Positions 24,744 to 34,041 of a DNA stretch of 64,000 nucleotides are shown here, piece after piece. Both the position numbers and the translations under genes were made by a program. Location: the NCBI RefSeq assembly GCF_030846775.1, contig NZ_CP132910.1:4653001-4717000 (forward strand), read 5' to 3'. The notes below the pieces were generated by a model. The model ran no database searches. It saw nothing but the letters and a program-made list of their open reading frames with translations, and was not told the origin of the DNA. This DNA comes from Geothrix sp. 21YS21S-2. Its GTDB lineage: Bacteria; Acidobacteriota; Holophagae; Holophagales; Holophagaceae. Numbering within the stretch: position 1 is the stretch's first letter; every line of letters begins with the position of its first letter.

Positions 24744-24942
24744 TGGATGCAAGGGTTTCTTCGGGAACACCTAAGATGATCTGGTTGTAGTAAATGAGTT
24801 GTTAATTGAGCTTTTCAAGTCCCCTCCGAATCTTGTAATGCTCAATAGACCGCCACCCGATGGATGGTCTGCAACCCGCCTTTCCTGGACCTGGGCCCGC
24901 TGGCCGCAGGCCTGTCCTCTGCTGCGTTCTGAAAGGAGCCAC

Positions 24943-27900
24943 ATGCCCAACCTCGCCAGAATCGCCTCCGCCTCCCCGGGCCGGCCTCCCTTCCGGTGGC
25001 TGCTCCTCCTCTGCCTGACCCTGGCGGGCGCCTCGCCCGTTCTGGCGGGGCCGGCCCCCACCTTGAAGTTCAAGGGGATGGCCCAGGCGACCCCCACCGG
25101 TTCCCTCACCCTCAACGGCCCGGCGGGCCTGGCCGTGGCGCCCAACGGCACGACCTTCATCGCCGACACCGCCAACGGGCGGATCATCAAGGTCGATCCC
25201 ACGGGGGCCGCCTCCGTCCTGGGCGTCAGCGGCCTGGGCACCGCCCTGGCAGGTCCCACCGCCCTGGCCCTGGACGTCCCGGGCAACCTCTACATCGCCG
25301 ACACCGGCAACGCACGGGTGGTGAAGGTCGCCACGAACGGGACCGCCACCGTCGTCGGCACGGGGTCCGTGACCCTCGCTTCGCCCCAGGGCGTGGCGGT
25401 GGACGCCTCCGGCAACCTCTTCATCGCCGACGCGGGCGCCAACGCCATCGTCGAAGTGACCACGGGCGGATCGGCCGCCGGCCTCGCCATCAACGTCTCT
25501 CCAGGGGCGCCGAACCTGGCTTCGCCCAAGGGCCTCGCCTTCGACGCCGCCGGGAAGCTCCACATCGCCGACGCGGGCAACAACCGCATCGTCGCCGTGG
25601 CCGCCGGCTCCACCACGGGTGGGGTGGTCGCCCCGACCTGGGCCGGGAGTCCCGCCTCCTTCTCCGGCCCCAGCGCCGTCGCCTTCGACCGGGTGGGCAA
25701 CCTGTTCGTCGCCGACACGGGCAACAACCGGATCGTCGTGATGGATACCGCCCTCAACGCGCAGAACCTGAACACCGGCAACTGGGGCCTGCCCTCGGCC
25801 GCGCCCGCCGGCGTGGCGGTGGACATCTTCGGAACCGTCCACATCGCCGACACCGGGAACAGCCAGGTGGTGGAGGCGACGCTGCCCCTGACCGCCAATT
25901 CCGCCGACTCCACCTACAGCAGCTCCTTCAACCGCACCGCCGTCAATTTCGGCCACGCGACCCTGGGCGCCGCTGCGCCGGTCACCCTGACCCTCCCGGT
26001 CCAGACCATGGCCAGCCCCGCTTACGGATCACTCAAGGTCCTCACCGCCGGCGTCCAGAACCTCGACTTCACGCTCGGCGCCGGCACCACCATCGCCGCC
26101 GGCGTCCCCGGGTCCGCGGTCATCGAGGTCAAGTTCCTCCCCACGGCCTCCGGCCAGCGCACCGGCGCCGTCGTGCTCTACGACGACGCGACCCCCGCCA
26201 ACATCATCATGACCATCCCCCTCGTGGGCTTCGCCGACGCCCCTGTGGCCGCCGTGTCCCCCAACGTGGGCACGGTCGTCGCCACCGGCGGCCTGCCCAT
26301 GGCCAACCCCTACCAGGTGGCCCTGGACGGCGCGGGCAACCTCTACTGCGGCGTCTACAGCAGCAGCGTCGTCCGCATCCCCGCGGGCGGCGGCAGCGCC
26401 GCGGCGGTGCCCCTGGGCACCCCCGGCGGCCTCGCCAACCTGAACATCACCGGCGTGGCCCTGGACGGGGCCGGCAACCTCTTCGTCGGCGACCACCAGC
26501 GCAGCCGCATCCTCGTGGTCACGCCCGACGGCGTGGTCTCGGTGCTGGCCATCAGCGGCCTTCCCACCGCCCTGGGCTTCCCCACCGCCCTCGCCTTCGA
26601 CGGCGCCGGCAACCTCCTGATCGCGGACTTCACCAACGGGCGGATCCTCCGGGTGTCCAGCCTGAAGGTCACCGGCAGCACCGCCTCGGGCCTGGGCGCG
26701 GTGCTCGGCACCGGCGCCTTCACGTTCGCCGGCAGCACCGTCACCGGCATGACCGTGGACCCGTTCGGATCCTGCTACATCGCCGCCCGCACCCAGAACA
26801 GCAGCTCCATCGTCAAGGTCACGGCCGCGGGGGCCGCGTCCGCGCTGGCCCTGCCCGGCATCACCATCAGCAATCCCCAGGGCGTGTCCTCCGACGCCTT
26901 CGGCAACATCTACGTGGTGGACACAGGCAACAGCCGGATCGTCAAGGTCACCACCGCCGGCCTCGCTTCGGCCGTGGCCCTCTCCGGCCTGCCCGCGCCG
27001 GCGACCCTGGGCTCCCTGCTCTTCGGCGTCACCGCGGATCCCGCCGGCAACCTCTACATCCCCGACTGGACCAACGGCCGCATCGTCTACGCCAACGTCT
27101 CCGGCGGGGCGCTGTCCTTCGCCGCGACCAAGCAGGGCTTCACCTCCACCGACAGCCCGAAGACGGCCACGGTGGCGAACCTGGGCAACCAGGACCTGGC
27201 CTTCAGCGCCGACCCCACCTTCACGGGCGACTTCAGCGGCAACCCCGCCGGCACGAACCCCGTCACCTCCGCCACGGTCCTGGCTCCGGGCACCAGCGCC
27301 AACGTCTCGGTGATGTTCACGCCCCAGTCCGTGGGCAGCCTCAGCGCCGCCATCACCCTCACCGACAACTCCCTCAACGTGGCAGGCACCACCCAGGCGT
27401 TCGCCGCCACCGGCACCGGCACCAACCCGGGCGACACCACCAGCACCACCGTCACCCTCGCGCCCTCCTCCCTCACCAACGGCCAGGCCGTGACCCTCAC
27501 CGCCACCCTGGCCGACACCACCGCCGGCCACACCGCCACCCTTCCCACCGGCACGGTGACCTTCACGGACACCGTGGGCGGCACCACCACCAGCCTCAAC
27601 AACGGCGCCTCCGTCACCGTCAGCGCCGGCAAGGCCGTCCTCTCCGGCGTCGTCCTCACGGGGATCGGTTCGCACACCATCACCGCCTCCTACGCCGGCG
27701 TCACGGGCGCCTTCCTCGCCAGCTCGGGCACCTCGACCGTGGCCCTGGCCAAGGCCCCCGTGGCCCTGCTCGGACCCGCGACCACCCCCACCGCCACGCT
27801 GTTCGACACCGCCGCCCTCACCGCGACGGCCACCGGCCCCTACACGACCATCGCCCGTCCCACGGGCACCCTCGCCTGGTCCATCCTGAACGCCTCCAGC

Positions 27901-29178
27901 ACCAGCGTGGCCTCCGGGACCGCGGCCCTGACGGCCGGCTCCACCTCGAGCTCCGCCGCCTGGAGCGTCTCCGCCGCGACCCTGGGCGTGGGCACCTACA
28001 CCGTCAGCTTCACCTACGGCGGCGACGCCAACTACCTGCCCGTCGCCACCGCCGCCACCTACCCGCTGGTGATCGCCAAGGCGGCCCCCGCGGTGGCCCT
28101 GGCCTCCTCCGCCACTCCCTCCCTCGGCCTGGCGCCGGTCACCTTCACGGCCACCGCCACCGGCACGGGCGGCACGCCCACCGGCAGCGTCGGCTTCTAT
28201 GACGGCGCGACCCTCCTGGGCACGGCCACCCTCGCTTCCGGCACCGCCTCCTACACCACCTCGGCCCTGGCGCCCGGCACCCATGCCGTCACCGCCGTCT
28301 ACGCCGGCGACGGGAACTTCGCCGCCATCACCAGCGCCGCCCTGTCCCAGGTGGTCCAGCAGCTCGCCTCCACCGTGACCCTGACCCGCTCCAGCACCAC
28401 GGGCTCGGATCCCTTCGGCGTCTCCGTGACCTTCACCGCCGCCGTCGCCAACGCCGGCGGCATCACCCCCACCGGCACGGTCACGTTCCTGGACGGCACC
28501 ACGGCCCTGGCCACGGTGGCCCTCTCGGGCGGGACGGCCTCCTACGCCACGTCCGCCCTGGCCCTGGGCACCCACAGCATCACGGCCTCCTACGCCGGCG
28601 ACGGCGCGAACACGGCCGGCGTCTCCTCCGCGGTGACCGAAACCACCACCACCCCCTCGGTCGTCATCCCCACGCCGCCGGCGCCCGTCACCGTCGCCGA
28701 CGGCGGCACCGCCACCACCCAGCTCACCCTGGCCAGCATGGGCGCACTCGGCGCGCCGGTCACCCTGGCCGTCACCGGCCTGCCCGCGGGCGCCGCCTGC
28801 ACCTTCGACCATCCCAGCTTCGCCGTCACCGGCACCCCCGTGGTCGTCACCGCCACCTTCACGACCACCCCCAGGCTCCAGATCATCGGCAGCGTCCGGG
28901 ACCACCTGCCCCTGGGCGGCGTGGGCGCGGGCGCCCTGCTCCTGGGCGGCCTCTTCGCGGTGCCTTCCCGGCGCCGCAAGCGGGCGGGGCTCGTCCTGTC
29001 GACCCTGGCGCTGCTCCTCGTGGGCGGCCTGACGGCCTGCGGCGGCGGCACCAGCTCCGCCAAGGGCATCACCACCGGCACGTCCGGCACCCCCGCGGGC
29101 TCCTACGCCGTCACGATCACCGCCAGCTCCCAGGGCGCGGTCCAGGCGACGTCCACCTTCACCCTGACCGTCAACTGA
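24943..29178 (+). CDS. Giant secreted NHL-repeat / ASH / Ig-like-domain protein
   Basis: A 1411-residue protein starting at the ATG at 24943 (GAAAGGAG upstream) with a signal peptide ending near residue 38 (LAG). Two blocks of NHL beta-propeller repeats (about 45-320 and 440-720) carry motifs such as LYIADTGNARVVKV. Each is followed by an ASH/HYDIN-like beta domain (about 325-430 and 725-830). Then come about four Big_3-type Ig-like repeats (about 840-1240), marked by T..ASYAGDG or FTYGGDANY. The C-terminal region has two hydrophobic segments separated by SRRRKR (about 1322-1362), the lipobox-like LTACGGG (about 1365) and a last Ig strand pair (PAGSYAVTITA...FTLTVN). It is likely a cell-surface adhesion or scaffold protein. 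Thr/Ala/Gly richness and NHL/Ig mixing are typical of Acidobacteriota. Confidence 0.85.
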   Translation: MPNLARIASASPGRPPFRWLLLLCLTLAGASPVLAGPAPTLKFKGMAQATPTGSLTLNGPAGLAVAPNGTTFIADTANGRIIKVDPTGAASVLGVSGLGTALAGPTALALDVPGNLYIADTGNARVVKVATNGTATVVGTGSVTLASPQGVAVDASGNLFIADAGANAIVEVTTGGSAAGLAINVSPGAPNLASPKGLAFDAAGKLHIADAGNNRIVAVAAGSTTGGVVAPTWAGSPASFSGPSAVAFDRVGNLFVADTGNNRIVVMDTALNAQNLNTGNWGLPSAAPAGVAVDIFGTVHIADTGNSQVVEATLPLTANSADSTYSSSFNRTAVNFGHATLGAAAPVTLTLPVQTMASPAYGSLKVLTAGVQNLDFTLGAGTTIAAGVPGSAVIEVKFLPTASGQRTGAVVLYDDATPANIIMTIPLVGFADAPVAAVSPNVGTVVATGGLPMANPYQVALDGAGNLYCGVYSSSVVRIPAGGGSAAAVPLGTPGGLANLNITGVALDGAGNLFVGDHQRSRILVVTPDGVVSVLAISGLPTALGFPTALAFDGAGNLLIADFTNGRILRVSSLKVTGSTASGLGAVLGTGAFTFAGSTVTGMTVDPFGSCYIAARTQNSSSIVKVTAAGAASALALPGITISNPQGVSSDAFGNIYVVDTGNSRIVKVTTAGLASAVALSGLPAPATLGSLLFGVTADPAGNLYIPDWTNGRIVYANVSGGALSFAATKQGFTSTDSPKTATVANLGNQDLAFSADPTFTGDFSGNPAGTNPVTSATVLAPGTSANVSVMFTPQSVGSLSAAITLTDNSLNVAGTTQAFAATGTGTNPGDTTSTTVTLAPSSLTNGQAVTLTATLADTTAGHTATLPTGTVTFTDTVGGTTTSLNNGASVTVSAGKAVLSGVVLTGIGSHTITASYAGVTGAFLASSGTSTVALAKAPVALLGPATTPTATLFDTAALTATATGPYTTIARPTGTLAWSILNASSTSVASGTAALTAGSTSSSAAWSVSAATLGVGTYTVSFTYGGDANYLPVATAATYPLVIAKAAPAVALASSATPSLGLAPVTFTATATGTGGTPTGSVGFYDGATLLGTATLASGTASYTTSALAPGTHAVTAVYAGDGNFAAITSAALSQVVQQLASTVTLTRSSTTGSDPFGVSVTFTAAVANAGGITPTGTVTFLDGTTALATVALSGGTASYATSALALGTHSITASYAGDGANTAGVSSAVTETTTTPSVVIPTPPAPVTVADGGTATTQLTLASMGALGAPVTLAVTGLPAGAACTFDHPSFAVTGTPVVVTATFTTTPRLQIIGSVRDHLPLGGVGAGALLLGGLFAVPSRRRKRAGLVLSTLALLLVGGLTACGGGTSSAKGITTGTSGTPAGSYAVTITASSQGAVQATSTFTLTVN

Positions 29179-29189
29179 GCGAGGCACGC

Positions 29190-29720
29190 ATGCATCGGGA
29201 ATTCCTGCACCGACTCTTCACCGCGGCCGCCCTGCTCTGCGCCCTGCCGGCCCTGGCCCAGGCCCCCGCGCCGGAAGCGACGCTCGGCTACTCCGCCTTC
29301 CACGAGCGTCCTTCCTCGGGCCTCGACCAGCGGCTCAACGGTTTCTCCCTGGGCTTCCGGCACAGCTTCGACCGCACCTGGAGCCTGGAGGCGGCCTTCA
29401 ACCGCCAGACCGGCACCGAAGGCGGCTCCGTGAGCATGCGCCAGCTGGGCCTCATGGCCGGGCCGCGCTACTCCCGCACCCTCGCCCCCCGTTGGCAGGC
29501 CTTCGCCCACGTCCTGGCCGGCTTCCAGCAACTGTCGGCCTGGGAGGGCGCCGCCTCCGACAAGAAGAACTCCCTGGCCCTCGCGCCGGGCGCGGGGGTG
29601 GACTTCGCCCTCAACCGCAACGTCTCGCTGCGGGCCCAGGAGGAGTTCGTGTTCACGCGGTTCGCGGGCAAGGGGCAGAACAACGTGGCCTTCTACCTGG
29701 GCGTGGTCCTCCGGAAATAG
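29190..29720 (+). CDS. Outer-membrane beta-barrel protein (OmpA/OmpW-like)
   Basis: A 176-residue protein with a signal peptide cleaved near ALAQAPA (about residue 25) and an eight-stranded-barrel pattern of alternating residues: ATLGYSAFHERPSS, LNGFSLGFRHSF, WSLEAAFNRQTG, SMRQLGLMAGPRYSR. It ends in NVAFYLGVVLRK rather than a C-terminal aromatic, so BAM recognition would be atypical. It follows the NHL/Ig gene after 11 nt and may share its transcript, perhaps as its outer-membrane partner (inference). A strong bidirectional terminator follows. Confidence 0.78.
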   Translation: MHREFLHRLFTAAALLCALPALAQAPAPEATLGYSAFHERPSSGLDQRLNGFSLGFRHSFDRTWSLEAAFNRQTGTEGGSVSMRQLGLMAGPRYSRTLAPRWQAFAHVLAGFQQLSAWEGAASDKKNSLALAPGAGVDFALNRNVSLRAQEEFVFTRFAGKGQNNVAFYLGVVLRK

Positions 29721-29734
29721 CTGAACGTCAACCG

Positions 29735-29764
29735 GGCAAGGCCCCCCGCCCGGGGGGCCTTGCC
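29735..29764. terminator. Bidirectional intrinsic terminator between convergent genes
   Basis: A perfect 13-bp stem GGCAAGGCCCCCC (29735-29747) / GGGGGGCCTTGCC (29752-29764) with a 4-nt loop lies between the barrel gene and the convergent nagE-like gene, touching the latter's TAG. A short T-containing tail follows on the plus side (TATTTC) and a weaker one on the minus side. Confidence 0.85.
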
Positions 29765-31437
29765 TATTTCAGGGCCTCGGCGAGCGCCCCGGCCTCCATG
29801 CCCACGATGAGGTCCCGCTCGCCGCCGGGCAGGTCCATGACGGCCCTCACGCCTGCGGCCTCCAGGGCTTTGGGGTCCAGGTCCGGGTCAGCCAGGCGCA
29901 CCCGCAGGCGCGTTGCCGCCACCGGGTCCAGGGCGAGGATGTTCCCGGGGCCCTTGAGGGCCTCCAGGAGCCGCAGGGCCCGGCCTTCGGGGCGGGCGCC
30001 GCCCCTGAGGTGCAGCTCCATGTCGGTCTTCAGGTTCTCCGACAGGGGCCCGAAGATGGCCTGGACGCTCTTGCCCACGTGCACCACGCCCGAGGCGCCC
30101 AGGGCCTTGAGGGCGGCGTCGTCCACCCGGGCCGCGTCGCGCACCGCCACCCGCAGGCGGGTGATGCAGGCGTCGAGGCTGGCGATGTTCTCCCGCCCCC
30201 CGAAGGCCGCCACCAGGTCCCCGGCGCGCCCGCCGGCGCCGAGGCCGGCCCGGGCAGGGGCCGCCTCGTCCTCCCGGCCCGGCGTCCGGAGGTCGAAGCG
30301 CAGGATCACCCAGCGGAAGATCCCGTAGTAGGCCAGGCCGTACGCGGGGCCGAGCAGGAGCACCAGCCACCAGTTCTGGGCGAAACGGCCCAGCGCGTTG
30401 AACATGAGGAAGTCGATGCCGCCCTGGGAGAAGGTGAAGCCCATGTGCATGCCCAGGGTGTTGGCCACGAACTGGGTGGAGGCCGCCAGCACGGCGTGGA
30501 CCAGGTACAGCGCCGGCGCCACGAACATGAAGGCGAACTCGATGGGTTCGGTGATGCCCGTGAGGAACGAGGTGAGCGCGGCCGACACCATGATGCCGCC
30601 CACCTTCACGCGGTTCTCGGGCCGGGCCGTGTGCCAGATGGCGATGGCCGCCCCGGGCAGGCCGAACATCTTGAAGAGGAAGGCGCCGGAAAGGATCCCG
30701 GCGGTGGGGTCGCCCGCGAAGAAGCGGTTGATGTCCCCGCTCACGGCCTTGCCCGCGGCGTCGGTGTAGGATCCCATCTCGAAGAAGAAGGGCACGTTCC
30801 AGATGTGGTGGAGGCCGAAGGGCAGCAGCAGCCGCTCCACGAGGCCATAGAGGGTGGCGGCGGTGCGGGGGCTGCCCACGGCGGCCCAGTGGGAGAGGCC
30901 GTTGATCCCGCCCTGCACCGGCGGCCAGATGACGGAGAGCAGGACGCCCAGGAGGATCGCCCCCAGGGCGGTGATGATGGGCACGAAGCGCTTGCCGCCG
31001 AAGAACCCCAGGTAGTCCGGCAGCGAGATGCGATAGAAGCGGTTGAACATGAAGGCCGCGAGGCCCCCCGCAAGGATGCCGCCGAAGACGCCGGTCTGCA
31101 TGGAGGGGATGCCCATGACGGTCTTCGGGGGCACGTGGAAGAGGCCGGCCATGACGCCCAGGGTGGCCGTCATCACCAGGAAGCCGATGGCCGCGGCGAC
31201 GGCGGAGACGCCGTCGTTGTCCGTGAAGCCCAGCGCCACGCCGATGGCGAAGATGAGCGGCAGGCTGCCGAAGATGACGTCGCCCGACTCCTTCATGATG
31301 ATGGAGGCCGGGGCGGGGATGAAGGAGAAGTGGGCCGCGCCGATGCCCAGGAGCAGCCCCGCCACGGGCAGCACGGCAACGGGGAGCATCAGGGCCTTGC
31401 CGACCTTCTGGAGGAAACCGAACGGATTGAGGTTCAT
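29764..31437 (-). CDS. nagE: PTS N-acetylglucosamine-type permease IIC-IIB with a degenerate second IIB
   Basis: A 557-residue membrane transporter closely resembling NagE: IIC domain 1-375 ([27 protein letters not shown]-like [48 protein letters not shown]), then IIB at about 400-480 with the phosphorylated Cys424 ([10 protein letters not shown]). Residues about 493-557 form a second IIB-like copy in which the Cys is replaced ([10 protein letters not shown]), so it cannot carry phosphate. It imports and phosphorylates GlcNAc or glucose. The IIA domain is supplied by the upstream fusion protein, whose stop lies 12 nt before this ATG. CCGGAG precedes the start. Confidence 0.9.
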   Translation of the reverse strand: MNLNPFGFLQKVGKALMLPVAVLPVAGLLLGIGAAHFSFIPAPASIIMKESGDVIFGSLPLIFAIGVALGFTDNDGVSAVAAAIGFLVMTATLGVMAGLFHVPPKTVMGIPSMQTGVFGGILAGGLAAFMFNRFYRISLPDYLGFFGGKRFVPIITALGAILLGVLLSVIWPPVQGGINGLSHWAAVGSPRTAATLYGLVERLLLPFGLHHIWNVPFFFEMGSYTDAAGKAVSGDINRFFAGDPTAGILSGAFLFKMFGLPGAAIAIWHTARPENRVKVGGIMVSAALTSFLTGITEPIEFAFMFVAPALYLVHAVLAASTQFVANTLGMHMGFTFSQGGIDFLMFNALGRFAQNWWLVLLLGPAYGLAYYGIFRWVILRFDLRTPGREDEAAPARAGLGAGGRAGDLVAAFGGRENIASLDACITRLRVAVRDAARVDDAALKALGASGVVHVGKSVQAIFGPLSENLKTDMELHLRGGARPEGRALRLLEALKGPGNILALDPVAATRLRVRLADPDLDPKALEAAGVRAVMDLPGGERDLIVGMEAGALAEALK

Positions 31438-31449
31438 GGCGGACTCCGG

Positions 31450-33954
31450 TCAGTCGGCCATGGAGGCCAGGCGCGCCCGGACCTCCATCGCGGTGGGAAG
31501 GGTGAGCATCTCCCGTGCCAGGGCCTCGCACTCGGTGCGGGCCAGCCGCGAGAGCCGGCACTTGACGGCCCCGATGGAGGGGACGTCCACGCTCAGCTCG
31601 TCGACCCCCAGACCCAGGAGGGCGGGCAGGGCGAGCAGGTCGGAGGCGAGTCCGCCGCAGACGCCCACCCACTTGCCGTGGCGGTGCGCGGCCTCCACGG
31701 TGAGGGCGATGAGCCGGAGCACCGCGGGGTGCAGGGCGTCGGCCTGCCGCGCCAGCCTGGGGTGGCCGCGGTCCATGGCCAGGCAGTACTGGGTGAGGTC
31801 GTTGGTGCCGATGGAGAAGAAGTCCACCTCCCGGGCCAGGGCGTCGGCGATGAGCGCGGCGGAGGGAACCTCGATCATCACGCCCACCTTCACGGCGGGG
31901 TACTGGGTCCCCGCCTCCTCCGCGAGGATGGCCTTGGCGGCCCGCAGCTCCTCCAGGGTGGCCACCATGGGGAACATGATGTGGAGGTCGCCCAGGTGCG
32001 CCGCCCGCAGCAGGGACCGCAGCTGGGCGCGGAAGAGCCCGGGCCGGTCCAGGCTCACGCGGATGCCGCGCAGGCCCAGGAAGGGGTTGTCCTCCCGGGG
32101 CAGGGGCTGGTAGGCCAGGGGCTTGTCCCCGCCCACGTCCAGGGTGCGCACCACGAGCCTGCGGCCCGGGCCCAGGGCCGCCGCGCAGGCGCCGTACTCC
32201 TCGGCCTGGGCGTCCTCGGTCGGAGCTTCGGGCCGGTCGTGGAAGAGGAACTCGCTGCGCAGGAGGCCCACCGCCTGGGCCCCCGCGGCCACGGCCTCCC
32301 GGGCGTCGGCGGCGTTGCGGATGTTGGCGGCGACCTCCACCGGGAAGCCGTCGGCGGTGACGGCCGGTTTCTGCGCCGCCTCGCGCTCCAGGGCCCGCTG
32401 GGAGGCCTGGCGGTCGATGCGGGCCAGGGCCTGCACCAGGTCGGCCTCGCCCAGGTCCGGGCGCAGGACCCCCAGGGTGCCGTCCAGCACCGCCAGGGTG
32501 CCGCCGGCCAGGTCCAGGACGGCCTCGTCGATGCCGCAGACGGCCGGGATCCCCAGGGACCGCGCCAGGATCGCCACGTGGCCCGTGGGCCCGCCGGTGG
32601 TGGTGCACAGGCCCAGCACCCTCGTGCGGTCCAGCTGGGCCGCCTCGGAGGGCGAGAGCTCCTCCGCCACGAGGATGGTGTCCTCCGGCGCCTCCAGCCG
32701 GCCCGGGCCGGCGCCGGCGAGCAGGGCCAGCACCCGGCGACCCACGTCCCGGATGTCGCCGGCCCGCTCCCTCAGCAGGGGCGAGTCCAGGCCCGCCAGG
32801 AGCGTCGCGTGGCGGGTGAAGGCGGCGCGCCATGCGTAGGCCGCGCTCCGGCCGGCGGCGATGCCCTCGAGGGCAAGGTCCGCCAGGTCGGGGTCCGCCA
32901 GGAGCTCCCGGTGGGCCGACAGGATCTCCCGGCGGGGCGAGCCCGGGGCCGCGCCGGCGACGATGGCGTCCAGCGCGAGTCCCGCCTCCCCCAGGGCGGC
33001 CTCCAGGCGGGAGCGCTCCAGGGCTGGGCCCCGGCCCTCCTCGGCCACCGGAGGCGGCTCCGGCCGGTATTGGAAGATGCGCCCCACCGCGAAGCCCGGC
33101 GAGGCCGGCACCCCTGCCAGTTCTCCCGAGCCCGCCGAGGCCCGCGGCGCCGCCGCGGGGCTCTCCACGGAAGCGTCGCCGCAGCCCGCGGCCAGGAGCG
33201 CGGCCAGGGCCGCCGCGGCTTCGGCGGCGCCTGCCCCGGTGGCGCGCACGCGCAGGGCGTCCCCGCCCTTGGCGCCCAGGCCCAGGATGGCCACCACGGA
33301 CTTGGCGTTCACCTCCGTGCCGCCCTTCACGAGCCGGACGGCGGCCCCGAAGCGCTTGGCCTCGGCCGCGAGGAGCGCTGCGGGGCGGGCGTGCAGCCCC
33401 GCGGGGTTGGGCAGGACGACCGCATCCGATTCCACCGTGACCCCCGCGTTCCCCGCGGCGCCGTCCTGCTGCTCCCGCAGGGTGAGCGCGAAGGCCAGGT
33501 CCCGCCCGGCCACCACCAGGCCCGAGGCCGGACGCAGGGAGGCCACCCGGGCGCCGTCCGGGATGACCATCAGGGTGAGGAGGCTCCGGGCCCTGCGGCC
33601 CACCAGGGCCGCGTCGAAGGCGACGAGGGGCTGGCCCGCGGCCACCCGGTCCCCCATGCGCACCTTGGCCTGGAAGCCCTCGCCCTTGAGTTCCACCGTG
33701 TCGAGCCCGATGTGCAGGAGCACCTCCACCCCCGAGGCGGAGGTGATGGCCAGGGCGTGGTGGGCGGCGTGCAGCTGGGTGACGGTGCCCGCCAGCGGGG
33801 CCACCAGGACGGAGGAGGTGGGGTCGATGGCGATCCCGTCCCCCACCAGCCTCCCGGCGAAGACGGGATCGGGCACCTCGTCCAGGGGGACCAGGATGCC
33901 AGAAAGGGGAGCGCGCAGCTCCAGTTGGACGGCCGCGGGCGTGGATACGACCAT
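31450..33954 (-). CDS. PTS IIA-HPr-enzyme I fusion protein
   Basis: An 834-residue cytosolic phosphotransfer chain. The glucose-type IIA domain (1-150) has the active His81 (VLLHIGLDTV). The HPr domain (about 172-258) has His188 (NPAGLHARPAA). Enzyme I (about 278-834) has the phospho-His459 in GGPTGHVAILAR, where the usual Ser/Thr before His is Gly. It continues with LRSEFLF, GTNDLTQY and the C-terminal VGVCGGLA Cys motif. It passes phosphate from PEP to IIB of the downstream NagE-like permease, so the complete PTS is two polypeptides. GGAAGGAG precedes the ATG. Such fusions are known as FPr-like or multiphosphoryl transfer proteins. Confidence 0.93.
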   Translation of the reverse strand: MVVSTPAAVQLELRAPLSGILVPLDEVPDPVFAGRLVGDGIAIDPTSSVLVAPLAGTVTQLHAAHHALAITSASGVEVLLHIGLDTVELKGEGFQAKVRMGDRVAAGQPLVAFDAALVGRRARSLLTLMVIPDGARVASLRPASGLVVAGRDLAFALTLREQQDGAAGNAGVTVESDAVVLPNPAGLHARPAALLAAEAKRFGAAVRLVKGGTEVNAKSVVAILGLGAKGGDALRVRATGAGAAEAAAALAALLAAGCGDASVESPAAAPRASAGSGELAGVPASPGFAVGRIFQYRPEPPPVAEEGRGPALERSRLEAALGEAGLALDAIVAGAAPGSPRREILSAHRELLADPDLADLALEGIAAGRSAAYAWRAAFTRHATLLAGLDSPLLRERAGDIRDVGRRVLALLAGAGPGRLEAPEDTILVAEELSPSEAAQLDRTRVLGLCTTTGGPTGHVAILARSLGIPAVCGIDEAVLDLAGGTLAVLDGTLGVLRPDLGEADLVQALARIDRQASQRALEREAAQKPAVTADGFPVEVAANIRNAADAREAVAAGAQAVGLLRSEFLFHDRPEAPTEDAQAEEYGACAAALGPGRRLVVRTLDVGGDKPLAYQPLPREDNPFLGLRGIRVSLDRPGLFRAQLRSLLRAAHLGDLHIMFPMVATLEELRAAKAILAEEAGTQYPAVKVGVMIEVPSAALIADALAREVDFFSIGTNDLTQYCLAMDRGHPRLARQADALHPAVLRLIALTVEAAHRHGKWVGVCGGLASDLLALPALLGLGVDELSVDVPSIGAVKCRLSRLARTECEALAREMLTLPTAMEVRARLASMAD

Positions 33955-34041
33955 GGGGACTCCTTCCGGGGATTGTGCCGTCAGTGTGGCACCTCGGCCC
34001 GGGAATAGGAAAAAACAATTAATAGTGGGCGATCGGCCGAC

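Noticed and set aside
24695-24780. GEMM (c-di-GMP) riboswitch before the NHL/Ig gene
   Set aside because: The invariant GCAAAGCC/ACGCA core is absent. Only a short stretch looks vaguely similar.
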